From NCBI RefSeq assembly GCF_020404745.1, contig NZ_JAIZAP010000013.1:1-64000 (forward strand): a stretch of DNA of 64,000 nucleotides, read 5' to 3'. The stretch's first letter is position 1, and each line of letters opens with the position of its first letter. The position numbers and the translations under genes are program-made. This document shows, one piece after another, positions 47,275-56,443 of the stretch. This DNA comes from Aquibacillus saliphilus (GTDB lineage: Bacteria; Bacillota; Bacilli; Bacillales; Amphibacillaceae). The notes beneath the pieces were generated by a model that saw nothing but the letters and a program-made list of their open reading frames with translations, did not search any database and had not been told where the DNA came from.

Positions 47275-48153
47275 ATGAAAAGGTTTTTATCTATTATTCT
47301 AGCTGTAGCTGCAGTGCTAGCTATTACTGGTTGTAGTGACGACGATACTATTGTAATGGGGTTTGTACCTTCACAAGACTCTGATGAGATTGCAGATACA
47401 GTTGAACCGTTAGCAGAAAAACTTTCCGAAGAACTTGGTGTTGAAGTAGAAGGTCGAGTAATGACAAATTATACCGCACTTGTTGAAGCAATGGGAACAA
47501 ATGAGGTCCAAATCGGATTTATCCCTGCGTTCGGATATGTGTTAGCCAACCAAGAACATGATGTAGAAGTAATTCTTAAATCAGAGCGTTTTGGCAGCGG
47601 GTCTTATGTGGCGCAATACATAGTGCGCGCTGATTCAGGTATTGAGACACTTGCCGATTTAGAGGGAACTACTTGGGCGTATGGCGATCCTACTTCCACT
47701 AGTGGATATCTATTCCCTGCCGCACAAATTATGGACGAATTTGATGTTGAAAACCCAGAAACTGACTTCTTTGCTGAGTCGATGCAAACTGGCGGACATG
47801 ACCAATCAGCTATTGCTGTTTTAGAAGGAGAAGCTGATGTAGCTACGACGTTTGATGATGTGAGAACTGGACTTGAAGAAGATTACCCAGAAATTATGGA
47901 TGAAACAAAGATACTAACCTATACAGATGACATCCCTAACGATACTATTTCGGTAACATCAGAACTAGATGACGAACTAGTGCAACAAATTAAAGAAGCT
48001 TTCTTAAGCTTTAATGACAATGATGAAATGATTGAAATTATGAACGACGTCTATAATTGGGACGCAATCATCGAAGCTCGGGATAGTGAGTACGATGTTG
48101 TTCGTGACACATTCCAAAAATTCGGAGATTCAATATCTGTAGATGATCTTTAA
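47275..48153 (+). CDS. phnD: Phosphonate/phosphite-type ABC substrate-binding lipoprotein
   Basis: A 292-aa periplasmic-binding-fold lipoprotein: signal peptide with lipobox ITGC (Cys about 20), then MGFVPSQDSDEIADTVEPLAEKLSEELGVEVEG, TNYTALVEAMGTNEVQIGF, and the ligand-loop segment YGDPTSTSGYLFPAA, typical of PhnD/PtxB. It delivers phosphonate, phosphite or phosphate to PhnE. GGGGGG ribosome site. It is followed by a partial terminator before phnC, which would make it the most abundant product. Confidence 0.92.
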   Translation: MKRFLSIILAVAAVLAITGCSDDDTIVMGFVPSQDSDEIADTVEPLAEKLSEELGVEVEGRVMTNYTALVEAMGTNEVQIGFIPAFGYVLANQEHDVEVILKSERFGSGSYVAQYIVRADSGIETLADLEGTTWAYGDPTSTSGYLFPAAQIMDEFDVENPETDFFAESMQTGGHDQSAIAVLEGEADVATTFDDVRTGLEEDYPEIMDETKILTYTDDIPNDTISVTSELDDELVQQIKEAFLSFNDNDEMIEIMNDVYNWDAIIEARDSEYDVVRDTFQKFGDSISVDDL

Positions 48154-48184
48154 AATATATTAAATAATTATTTATAGAGCTACA

Positions 48185-48212
48185 GGAGAGAAGCTACCTT
48201 CTCTCCTTTTTT
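48185..48212 (+). terminator. Intercistronic terminator after phnD
   Basis: GGAGAGAAG...CTTCTCTCC hairpin with TTTTTT, between phnD and phnC. Partial readthrough would leave excess binding protein, a common pattern. Confidence 0.85.
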
Positions 48213-48289
48213 CAAATTTTATGTCAATCACTATAATGATAAAAAGTAAGTTCTAATCTAAATTATCCAAGTACATGTGGAGGTAAATC

Positions 48290-49066
48290 ATGATTGAATT
48301 TAAAAATTTATCCTTAGTTTATCCAAATGGGAACGAAGGGCTTAAAAATATAAACATTAAAATTAACGAAGGCGAGTTCGTTGTTATTGTCGGCTTATCT
48401 GGTGCTGGTAAATCAACATTCATCAGAAGCATTAACCGCTTGGTAACTCCAACGGACGGAGAATTAATTGTTGATGACGAAGATATATTGAAACATAATG
48501 GGAAATCTCTTCGGGCATTACGCAAAAAAGTTGGTATGATCTTTCAAAGCTACAATCTAGTTAAACGATCTACCGTATTAAAAAACGTAATCTCTGGCAG
48601 ATTGGGGTACACCGGTACCTTTAAAAGTATTTTTAATATGTTCCCGAAAGAAGATATGCAGCTAGCCTACGAAAACTTAAAACGAGTAAATATTGAAGAA
48701 AAATTATATAGTCGCGCAGATGAGTTAAGTGGCGGACAACAACAACGCGTTAGCATTGCTCGTGTTCTAACACAACAACCAAAAGTAATTTTAGCTGATG
48801 AGCCTGTTGCAAGTTTAGATCCACCAACATCTCATCAAGTAATGAAGTACTTGAAACGCATAAATAAAGAAGACAATATCACAACTATTGTTAACCTTCA
48901 TTTTATTGATATGGCAATGGAGTATGCTGATCGCATTATTGGAATGCGCGCTGGCGAAGTCGTCTATGACGGCCCAGCATCAGAGGTAACTGAAAAAACA
49001 TTTGAGGAGATCTATGGTCGAACCATCCGCGAAGATGATATACGTGGAGGCGAGAATAATGACTAA
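48290..49066 (+). CDS. phnC: Phosphonate ABC transporter ATP-binding protein
   Basis: A 258-aa ABC ATPase: Walker [10 protein letters not shown] (about 36), Q-loop MIFQSYNL, the PhnC-type [16 protein letters not shown] insert, signature LSGGQQQR, Walker [13 protein letters not shown] and H-loop NLHFID. It powers the two PhnE permeases. GTGGAGG site. Its end overlaps the first phnE start by 8 nt. Confidence 0.95.
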   Translation: MIEFKNLSLVYPNGNEGLKNINIKINEGEFVVIVGLSGAGKSTFIRSINRLVTPTDGELIVDDEDILKHNGKSLRALRKKVGMIFQSYNLVKRSTVLKNVISGRLGYTGTFKSIFNMFPKEDMQLAYENLKRVNIEEKLYSRADELSGGQQQRVSIARVLTQQPKVILADEPVASLDPPTSHQVMKYLKRINKEDNITTIVNLHFIDMAMEYADRIIGMRAGEVVYDGPASEVTEKTFEEIYGRTIREDDIRGGENND

Positions 49067-49859
49067 TCCCGAGCAATTTACACCAAAGAGCCTTTACCCT
49101 CTGAAAACAAAGCGAACCATGACAATAGCTTTTATTACAGTAATAGGGTTTTACCTAATTAGTTCAATAACAACGGAATCTTTTATCATAAATTTCTTTT
49201 TAAAACTAAGCAATATTACCGATTTAGTGGGACGTTTCTTCCCACCAGATTGGGGCTACATTACTAACGTATGGCCAAAACTATTTGAGACTATTCATAT
49301 GGCAATCATATCTACCACAGTTGCCGTGTTTATAAGTGTTCCTTTTTGTCTGTTAGCTGCTCAAAATATTACCACGAATAAATGGTTGTATAACATCATG
49401 CGAATGATTCTAAATATTATCAGAACAATACCCGATATCATTTTAGCTGTTGTTTTCGTTGGCTTGTTTGGAATCGGTGTATTTTCAGGAATTATCGCTT
49501 TAATTATTTTCGCTATTGGTATTTTGGTAAAACTAATGAGTGAAATAATTGAATCAATTGACATGGAACCATCAGAAGCAATTAGAGCGTCTGGAGGTAA
49601 CACAATTCAAACGATTTGGTATGCAGTAGTACCCCAAGTATTACCTCAGTTTATCTCTTTTAGCCTTTATGTATTTGAGATAAATATTAGAGCATCTGTG
49701 GTTCTCGGATTAGTGGGTGCCGGCGGGGTTGGCCAACTTATTAATAAAGAAATTAATTTCCTCAATTATCCAGCAGTCTCCACAATTGTGTTAATCATTT
49801 TTGCAGTTGTTATTCTAATTGATTATATCAGCGGCAAATTAAGGGAGGGATTAGTGTAA
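49059..49859 (+). CDS. phnE: Phosphonate ABC transporter permease 1
   Basis: A 266-aa BPD-type permease with about six membrane helices and the EAA loop [26 protein letters not shown], where PhnC docks. The ATG at 49059, after GGAGG, is used; the longer frame from 49002 overlaps phnC. Stop and next start overlap as TAATG, so the two permeases are translationally coupled and probably form a heterodimer. Confidence 0.93.
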   Translation: MTNPEQFTPKSLYPLKTKRTMTIAFITVIGFYLISSITTESFIINFFLKLSNITDLVGRFFPPDWGYITNVWPKLFETIHMAIISTTVAVFISVPFCLLAAQNITTNKWLYNIMRMILNIIRTIPDIILAVVFVGLFGIGVFSGIIALIIFAIGILVKLMSEIIESIDMEPSEAIRASGGNTIQTIWYAVVPQVLPQFISFSLYVFEINIRASVVLGLVGAGGVGQLINKEINFLNYPAVSTIVLIIFAVVILIDYISGKLREGLV

Positions 49860-50656
49860 TGAAATTTCAACTTCCTCCTAAACCAAAAAAGACATCTACA
49901 GTAGTAAAGAGGTTTATTATTTTGGCGGCCGTTATCGCCCTTTACACCTGGACATTCACCAGCGTAAATATATCATGGGATCGGGTTTTCAGTGAACGGA
50001 CCCTTGAAAAATTTAACCGAATTATCCCACAATTCTTTGATCCAGCGTTTGAAGAAACAGGCACTATATTAGTTAAAATGATCGAAACCATCTTTATAGC
50101 ATATACAGGCTCACTGGCAGCAGCAGTTTTAGCCGTCCCACTCGCTTTCTTATGTGCTTCAAATATGGTTAAAAATAAATGGTTAAACACCCTTGGCATG
50201 TGGATACTAGGAGCTGTTCGTGCCTTTCCCGAAATAATTCTAGCAATTATTTTCGTTGCCGCTGTTGGACCTAATCCATTTGCTGGTGTACTTGCGATTG
50301 CAATCGGCTCTACCGGGATGCTCGGTAAATTATTTTCAGAAGTAATTGAATCGATTGACATGAACATCATTGAAGCACTTGAAGCAAGTGGTGCCAATAA
50401 GTTGCAAATTTTATTTTATGGAATCATGCCACAAGTTCTGCCGGAATTTCTATCCTACGCTATCTATCGATTTGAAATTGATGTACGTGCTTCTTCCGTA
50501 CTCGGTATTGTTGGAGCCGGTGGTATTGGAACATTAATTACATTCGCTTATCTGAACCGTAACTGGGATGAAGTAGGCATGATTTTACTAGTAATTATTA
50601 TTGCTGTAACAATCATTGATCAGATTTCAGGATATATACGTAGACGTCTAGTCTAA
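49859..50656 (+). CDS. phnE: Phosphonate ABC transporter permease 2
   Basis: A 265-aa second PhnE with the EAA motif EALEASGANKLQILFYGIMPQVLPEF and the GIVGAGGIGTLI loop. It is a diverged paralogue of the preceding permease. Ends the operon at a strong terminator. No C-P lyase, phosphonatase or phosphite dehydrogenase gene follows, so the ligand cannot be fixed: phosphonate, phosphite or phosphate. Confidence 0.93.
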   Translation: MKFQLPPKPKKTSTVVKRFIILAAVIALYTWTFTSVNISWDRVFSERTLEKFNRIIPQFFDPAFEETGTILVKMIETIFIAYTGSLAAAVLAVPLAFLCASNMVKNKWLNTLGMWILGAVRAFPEIILAIIFVAAVGPNPFAGVLAIAIGSTGMLGKLFSEVIESIDMNIIEALEASGANKLQILFYGIMPQVLPEFLSYAIYRFEIDVRASSVLGIVGAGGIGTLITFAYLNRNWDEVGMILLVIIIAVTIIDQISGYIRRRLV

Positions 50657-50662
50657 ACACCA

Positions 50663-50700
50663 AACGACCACTTCCTCATTTAAAGGAAGTGGTCGTTTTT
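50663..50700 (+). terminator. phn operon terminator
   Basis: AACGACCACTTCC...GGAAGTGGTCGTT hairpin followed by TTTT, right after the second phnE. Confidence 0.92.
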
Positions 50701-50841
50701 AGAATAAAAATGGCAGCATACTCCTCTGACACTACCTAAACTAAATCCTTTAGTTAAGTGCAAATCACTTCATTAATCTCTTAACTTTTTATAGAATATA
50801 TTTAGAGTACCGAAACATTTTTCTGAAAGAAGTGATTAATT

Positions 50842-52071
50842 ATTACTGACCAAGAAAGAGCAGCTAAGAAAAACGTTGCCATTATGTGGTTTGCTAACTT
50901 CTTTATTGCAGGAAGTATCACGATGGTCTTACCGTTTTTATCTTTATATATTGAAACACTAGGTGATTTTTCTGACCAATATGTCCAAAATTGGTCAGGC
51001 CTTACATTTGGAGTTACATTTGTTGCCGCCTTTATCTGCTCACCAATCTGGGGAAAGATTGGTGACCGTTACGGAAGAAAATATATTCTTGTTATATCGG
51101 CTGTAGGATTAGGCGTTTCCGTCCTGCTTATGGGATTTGCAACTTCTGTACTACAACTCTTTTTACTTCGATTTTTCATGGGTATTTTCACTGGATTTAT
51201 CCCAATGTCATTAGCCCTTATTTCAACACAAACCCCCAAAAACATTGCAGGAAAAGTACTTGGCACACTTCAAACAGGCAGTATTACGGGAAGTCTGATG
51301 GGCCCGCTAATAGGCGGAGTATTGGCAGATAGTATCGGTTATTCATCCACTTTCAAATGGATCTCCATAGCTTTGATTATCTCCGCGGTGTTGGTCTTGT
51401 TTGGAATAAATGAGTATAAGCTTGAGTCAGAACAAGGAGCCAAAACAAGTTACTCAAGCAAAGAAGTGCTGATGCACATTGTTAAAAGTCCTCTATTACT
51501 AGTAGTCATGTTAGTTTCAATGTTTATTCAAATTGCCCATTTCAGCATTCAACCAATCCTTTCTTTATATGTTGGAGAGTTGCATGGACCTGTAAATCTC
51601 GCCCTTTTTTCCGGTATTGCATTTTCGGCTGCCGGACTCGGTAACTTAATGATGACTAGAACTTGGGGAAAGCTTTCTGACCGCGTAGGTTATATAAAAA
51701 TCCTTATTCTCTTATTGTTTATGGCTGCTATCTTTTACTTTCCTGGAGGATTCGTAACAAATATTTGGCAACTTGTCATTTTAAGGTTCTTACTTGGAGT
51801 TTCCATTGGTGGTATCATCCCAGTTAGGATGGCCTACATAAGACAAGCAGCACCAATAGCTATGCAGGGTGAGGTGCTAGGATATAACACAAGTATTCGT
51901 TTTTTTGGCAATATCATCGGTCCGATAATGGGTGGCGCAATTGCTGGCTATTACGGATTTACAGCTGTTTTCATCGTAACAAGCAGTTTGCTTCTTCTCT
52001 GTGCGATTGCACTACTAGGCACCACGCAAAGAACACCAAAAGTTGTTCAAAGCACTTCGCAATCAACATAA
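50842..52071 (+). CDS. MFS efflux transporter (probable ATT start)
   Basis: A 12-helix major facilitator of the multidrug DHA1 type: motif A GKIGDRYGRKY between TM2 and TM3, RFFMGIFTGFIP in TM4, a second GKLSDRVGY after TM8. The first ATG (50884) would start inside TM1 and has no ribosome site. Upstream, AAGAAGTGA precedes an ATT at 50842 that adds TDQERAAKKNVAI, a normal cytosolic N-terminus, giving 409 aa; a stop two codons before it bounds the frame. Substrate unknown. Single gene. Confidence 0.85.
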   Translation: MTDQERAAKKNVAIMWFANFFIAGSITMVLPFLSLYIETLGDFSDQYVQNWSGLTFGVTFVAAFICSPIWGKIGDRYGRKYILVISAVGLGVSVLLMGFATSVLQLFLLRFFMGIFTGFIPMSLALISTQTPKNIAGKVLGTLQTGSITGSLMGPLIGGVLADSIGYSSTFKWISIALIISAVLVLFGINEYKLESEQGAKTSYSSKEVLMHIVKSPLLLVVMLVSMFIQIAHFSIQPILSLYVGELHGPVNLALFSGIAFSAAGLGNLMMTRTWGKLSDRVGYIKILILLLFMAAIFYFPGGFVTNIWQLVILRFLLGVSIGGIIPVRMAYIRQAAPIAMQGEVLGYNTSIRFFGNIIGPIMGGAIAGYYGFTAVFIVTSSLLLLCAIALLGTTQRTPKVVQSTSQST

Positions 52072-52111
52072 GGCGAAACGTGGTGATTGACTGGTTTAGC
52101 AAAGGATAAGC

Positions 52112-52145
52112 AAAAGGCACTATTGTTTAAACAATAGTGCCTTTT
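52112..52145. terminator. Bidirectional terminator between MFS and DUF1002 genes
   Basis: AAAAGGCACTATTGT and its perfect complement with A/T runs on both sides, between two convergent stops. Confidence 0.9.
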
Positions 52146-52149
52146 CATA

Positions 52150-53070
52150 TTAAGAGCTAAATAGGTTGCTTATTCCTTTAAACAAATCCTCGAAAAAAGT
52201 AGCAACACTTTTCCAAAAACCGGTATTGCCTGTTACTTCCTCTATTTTATTTTTTATATCACCCGCGATATCTTCAAGTTGATTTTGAACATTACCAAAA
52301 TCAATGTCAATCGCGCGCATTTTTTCAAATAAATTAGTTAACATTTCACGGTCCTCAGGACTTAACTCAATGTTCAGATTTTCTAATTGCTCTTGGACAA
52401 TTCTTTCAACATCTTCTTTAGTTGCAGGATTTTGTTCAGAAATTGCTTTTTTAATTTCAGTTAGTAATTCACTTACCTTTTCTTTATCCATTCCTTCTTC
52501 ATCAGCTAGGTCAGTCGCTACGTTCAACTCGTCATTAGCTACTTCCATTCGATCCTTATCTAGTGATTCTCCATCAACATTGTATGCTTTATATATCCCT
52601 GTTAAAGCAGAATGTCCACTTACTTTCACCGGAGACGCTACTTCAACTAACGCATTTTCAATTCCTGCAGTAAGTAAAGCATTTGCATACATCTCATTAG
52701 TTACTTCTGTGATATTTTCTGGATTCACTATATTTATAACTAAACCATTGCCATCTTCCTTACGGGTAATCTTAGCGGATGAATACATATTAGAACTCGC
52801 ATCTCCACCAATATAATTAACAAGGTCCTCTCCAGTCACAATGTGCTCTTGAACCATTTCAGGATCATCTACATCTAATAAACTTCTTACCTGATCTCTT
52901 TGAGCGTCGGATAATGCCTCTCCAAGGACTAAAATTGGCAAGCCAAATTTTTCATTTATACTATCACTATTGTTATTACCGTCACTAGCAGCTACTACAC
53001 TTGTTATAGATAGACTAATTGCTAAAATTACCGTGTAAACAATTGCCATAAATTTAAAGCGTTTAATCAT
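52150..53070 (-). CDS. Secreted DUF1002 protein (YpuA-like)
   Basis: A 306-aa exported protein with signal peptide (about 1-28, VVAAS), matching the DUF1002 family: LGEALSDAQRDQVRSLL, VTGEDLVNYIGGD, YSSAKITRKEDGNGLVINIV, and SPVKVSGHSALTGIYKAY. The C-terminal half (about 190-290) is acidic and predicted coiled coil. B. subtilis YpuA is the usual relative; function unknown, possibly wall-associated. AAGGAGATTGACG ribosome site, single gene. Confidence 0.82.
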   Translation of the reverse strand: MIKRFKFMAIVYTVILAISLSITSVVAASDGNNNSDSINEKFGLPILVLGEALSDAQRDQVRSLLDVDDPEMVQEHIVTGEDLVNYIGGDASSNMYSSAKITRKEDGNGLVINIVNPENITEVTNEMYANALLTAGIENALVEVASPVKVSGHSALTGIYKAYNVDGESLDKDRMEVANDELNVATDLADEEGMDKEKVSELLTEIKKAISEQNPATKEDVERIVQEQLENLNIELSPEDREMLTNLFEKMRAIDIDFGNVQNQLEDIAGDIKNKIEEVTGNTGFWKSVATFFEDLFKGISNLFSS

Positions 53071-53389
53071 AACGTCAATCTCCTTTTCCTTTGAGGTTGT
53101 CTTACCTCATTTTAATAGTATGCATTTTTTACATGAATAATGAAAGGGAAATAATAATTATATTTCATGTCATCTTTACCGTTGATAAAAGCGATTTTGA
53201 TGATGGTATATCTCCTCTTTTATTACCCTATCTATTTATTGAATTATAACACAGCTAACACTAGCATCTTAAGAAGTATAGAACTACAGGTCCTATATAA
53301 ATGTCAATATATTCAGTCTGAAGCCGGTTAAGACTATCATCAACGTCTTGTTTTATCTCGTAGGTCACAAAATTAAATGAGGTTATATA
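53071..53389. other. Intergenic region upstream of the DUF1002 gene
   Basis: About 320 bp, AT-rich, holding the promoter of the DUF1002 gene (minus). No gene, repeat or clear promoter could be assigned. Confidence 0.4.
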
Positions 53390-53426
53390 AAAGACCTTCT
53401 TTCTATATAGTTTAAAAGAAGGTCTT
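53390..53426 (-). terminator. ridA terminator
   Basis: AAGACCTTCTTT...AAAGAAGGTCTT hairpin with a short T-tail on the minus strand. Confidence 0.8.
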
Positions 53427-53459
53427 ATTCCTTATCCATTATCTACTAGTCATCGTTAT

Positions 53460-53834
53460 TTAGCGTTTAGCAATAACATCAATCTCTATTCCAATGCCCT
53501 TTGGCAGTCGACTTACTTCTACAGTTGCTCTAGCTGGGTATGGCTCAGTTAGAAACTTTGCATATGCTTCATTAATTACTGCGAAATCATCCATATTAGT
53601 AATATAAATCGTGAATTTCGCAACATTTGAAAATGCCAAGCCAGCTTCATCTAGCACCGCTTCAATATTTTTCATTACTTGGTCAGTTTGCTCTTTTATT
53701 CCTTGAACGATGTCTCCTGTTGCTGGATTAATTGGAATTTGTCCCGAAACAAAAACAAGATCCCCCAAGTCAATGGCTTGCGAATAAGGTCCGATTGCCT
53801 GAGGAGCTTTATCAGTTTGTACTTGTTTTATCAT
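53460..53834 (-). CDS. ridA: RidA-family enamine/imine deaminase
   Basis: Hydrolyses reactive 2-aminoacrylate-type intermediates. The 124-aa protein shows AIGPYSQAIDLGDLVFVSGQIPI, the catalytic Arg in YPARATVEVSRLPKG and the C-terminal GIEIDVIA. The ATG at 53834 is 9 nt from GGAAGG; one three codons earlier has no spacing. Divergent from the yjbQ-type gene. Cytoplasmic trimer in the family. Confidence 0.93.
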   Translation of the reverse strand: MIKQVQTDKAPQAIGPYSQAIDLGDLVFVSGQIPINPATGDIVQGIKEQTDQVMKNIEAVLDEAGLAFSNVAKFTIYITNMDDFAVINEAYAKFLTEPYPARATVEVSRLPKGIGIEIDVIAKR

Positions 53835-53947
53835 ACGAATCATCCTTCCTAGTTATATAAAATATGTATCATACATGATATTTTAACATACTGCTTATTT
53901 TTAGTAGAATGAACAATAGCTTTATCAGAAGAAAGGACGGGATAAAA

Positions 53948-54349
53948 TTGAATAAAGTTTTCTATTTAGAAACAACTGCTCATTCACAAATGGTTGATAT
54001 TACTTCAAGCTTGGAAAAGTGGGTCTATGAACAAGGAATGCAAAACGGAATATTGATTGTTTCCTCCCAACACACAACAGCAGGGATTACCGTCAACGAA
54101 AATGCTGATCCAGATGTGAAAACGGACATGTTAATGCGGTTAGATGAAGTATATCCTTGGAACCACCCACAAGACAAACATATGGAAGGGAATACCGCAG
54201 CGCATTTGAAGACTAGTACAGTCGGCCATTCACAAACATTAGTTATCTCTGATGGCAGACTTGTATTAGGAACTTGGCAAGGCGTTTACTTTTGTGAATT
54301 CGATGGTCCAAGAAACCGTAGATACACCGCAAAAGTGATTGAAAATTAG
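53948..54349 (+). CDS. YjbQ-family (UPF0047) protein
   Basis: A 133-aa protein of the YjbQ/UPF0047 family, reported to have secondary thiamine-phosphate synthase activity. Motifs: [37 protein letters not shown] and [18 protein letters not shown], with His residues placed for metal binding. The TTG at 53948, after AAAGGACGGGA, is preferred; an in-frame ATG at 53909 would add 13 residues. Divergent from ridA. Confidence 0.85.
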   Translation: MNKVFYLETTAHSQMVDITSSLEKWVYEQGMQNGILIVSSQHTTAGITVNENADPDVKTDMLMRLDEVYPWNHPQDKHMEGNTAAHLKTSTVGHSQTLVISDGRLVLGTWQGVYFCEFDGPRNRRYTAKVIEN

Positions 54350-54363
54350 TATTTGAACAAACA

Positions 54364-54404
54364 AAACCCATGCTCAAGGCAACTCACAGAGCATGGGTTT
54401 TTTT
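54364..54404. terminator. Terminator after the YjbQ gene
   Basis: AAACCCATGCTC...GAGCATGGGTTT hairpin with TTTT; it lies between convergent yjbQ and GH127 genes and can serve both. Confidence 0.9.
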
Positions 54405-54412
54405 CAAGATTA

Positions 54413-56332
54413 TCAGTCTTCAGTAATCCAGACTAGCATTTCTCCAGGTGTTCGATTACACCAAGCATAGTATGGAATTGCTTTAAATTGTATTGGAGAT
54501 TTTTCATGTTCCCTTGTACTGTATAACTCGTCCGTCCAACTTGATTGATCAACCCTTAATGCTGAACCAGAAATAGTCACTATTCCTCCAAGTGTACTTG
54601 GTTCCTTATGTGCTTGAAGCTTTGAATCCCTAGGTAGACTTATACTCGGAAGATTCTTTCCATTATCAACTTCTTCTAAACAGTAAACAATCGGGCCTCT
54701 TTGTAGGGCAACTTTCCCTGCGTTTTCTCGCACTTTAGGATTTGCTCGTACTTGTTCAATTGCCATAGGGAGTAACAACTCAATCTTATCTCCCTTTTTC
54801 CATGATCTGTTTAGATAAGCATAACCATTATTAACAACAGTTTCGACATCAATAACTTCACCGTTCACTTTTAACTCTGGCGCCTTACACCAATTAGGAA
54901 TTCGTAAGGCAACTGAAAACTTACTCTCGTTTTCTGGTGATATTGTTAGAGATACTTTCTCATCCCACGGATAGTCAGTTTCTTGTACGATCGTAACGGA
55001 TTCACCTTTTATATCCACATTTGTTTGACTTCCTACATATAAATGAACAAATAATTCACTTTCTCCCTGTGAGTATATATAATGCCCGATGGATGAAATC
55101 ATTCTGGCAAGGTTGGGCGGACAACATGCACAGGTAAACCATTTCTGCCTAACAGGTTTTACATGTCTCTTCTCATGTCGAGTGGTAGCAACTGGCCATA
55201 CTTCTAATGGATTCACGTAGAAAAATTTCTTGCCATCTAAATCCATTCCACTTATCGTTCCATTGTAAAGGGCACGTTCCATAATATCGGCATACTTACT
55301 ATTAACCTCTAAGTTTAGCATTCGCTTTGCCCAAAATACTAAGGCAATCGAAGCACAAGTCTCTGTGTAAGACAAGTCATTAGGAAGATCGTAATCAAAT
55401 GAAAATGACTCTCCAAATTCACTCGAACCAACTCCAGCAGTAATATACATTTGTTGTTTTGTCACGTTATCCCATAAGGTATCACAAACTTCTTTTAAAG
55501 AAGCGTCATTCGTTTTTTCAGCAATGTCTGCCATGGCAATATATAAATAGATGGCTCTAACCGAATGTCCCACTGCTTTATCTTGTTCTCTGACCGGAAG
55601 ATGGCCCTGGTGGTACGTCTGGCTACCATTAAACCAAAATGGCTTTGTATCCCCGCGCTCTTCTTTTTCTAAATCAAAGTAATTTGGCTTTTGACCACGT
55701 TGATCAATAAAAAATTTGCTTAATTGTAGATATCTGTTTTCTCCCGTGACAGAATATAGCTTTACTAAAGCAAGCTCGATTTCCGGATGCCCTGGATACC
55801 CTTGTTGCTTTTCATTTTCACTTCCAAACATCTCAACTATATGATCTGCAAATTTACACATTATATCAAGGAATTTTCTTTTACCTGTTACGTTATAATA
55901 AGCAACAGCCGCTTCCATCAAATGACCCGCACAATACATTTCATGGTTGTCTCGGAGATTCGTCCACCTCAATCCTGGCTCTTTCACTATATAATAAGTA
56001 TTTAAATAACCATCTGGTTGCTGTGCTCTTCCTAATAAATCAATCACTTCATCCGCAATCTTTTCTAGTGATGGGTTGGGATCATTTTCCAAACTAAAGG
56101 CAACTGCCTCTAACCATTTTGCCACATCACTATCCTGAAAAACCATTCCAAAATACTCTCCGCCTGATTCACCAGCCGCAATCTTGAAATTTTCAATAGC
56201 ATGACTTGGTTCAGTGTCCGGTAACTTATCATTTAAGGCATCCCACTGATAAGGAATTACCTCATCTCTTACAACTTTCATATACGTGCGCCAAAATTCA
56301 TCGGTAACTTTAACTTTTTCAATGCTTCTCAT
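54413..56332 (-). CDS. Beta-L-arabinofuranosidase, GH127
   Basis: A 639-aa member of GH127 (former DUF1680). The all-alpha barrel shows RAQQPDGYLNTYY, NHEMYCAGHLMEAAV, GSSEFGESFSFDYDLPNDLSYTETCASIA (catalytic Glu region) and WFTCACCPPNLARM, which holds the zinc-bound nucleophile Cys. It has no signal peptide, so it acts on imported beta-L-arabinofuranosyl oligosaccharides, such as those from hydroxyproline-rich glycoproteins. GAGGTG site. Last gene of the arabinose cluster. Confidence 0.9.
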   Translation of the reverse strand: MRSIEKVKVTDEFWRTYMKVVRDEVIPYQWDALNDKLPDTEPSHAIENFKIAAGESGGEYFGMVFQDSDVAKWLEAVAFSLENDPNPSLEKIADEVIDLLGRAQQPDGYLNTYYIVKEPGLRWTNLRDNHEMYCAGHLMEAAVAYYNVTGKRKFLDIMCKFADHIVEMFGSENEKQQGYPGHPEIELALVKLYSVTGENRYLQLSKFFIDQRGQKPNYFDLEKEERGDTKPFWFNGSQTYHQGHLPVREQDKAVGHSVRAIYLYIAMADIAEKTNDASLKEVCDTLWDNVTKQQMYITAGVGSSEFGESFSFDYDLPNDLSYTETCASIALVFWAKRMLNLEVNSKYADIMERALYNGTISGMDLDGKKFFYVNPLEVWPVATTRHEKRHVKPVRQKWFTCACCPPNLARMISSIGHYIYSQGESELFVHLYVGSQTNVDIKGESVTIVQETDYPWDEKVSLTISPENESKFSVALRIPNWCKAPELKVNGEVIDVETVVNNGYAYLNRSWKKGDKIELLLPMAIEQVRANPKVRENAGKVALQRGPIVYCLEEVDNGKNLPSISLPRDSKLQAHKEPSTLGGIVTISGSALRVDQSSWTDELYSTREHEKSPIQFKAIPYYAWCNRTPGEMLVWITED

Positions 56333-56443
56333 AAGTCCTTCACCTCATTTTAAATTTTATTTCGGAAAAAAATACATCAAAAAGAGTATCCCTTCATGAT
56401 GTATTCTAGGTGTGCGTTAGTTAAAAGCCGGGTATTGGGTTGT

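Noticed and set aside
52304-52816. 170-codon plus-strand frame opposite the DUF1002 gene
   Set aside because: Serine-rich antisense shadow of a gene with signal peptide, family motifs and ribosome site.
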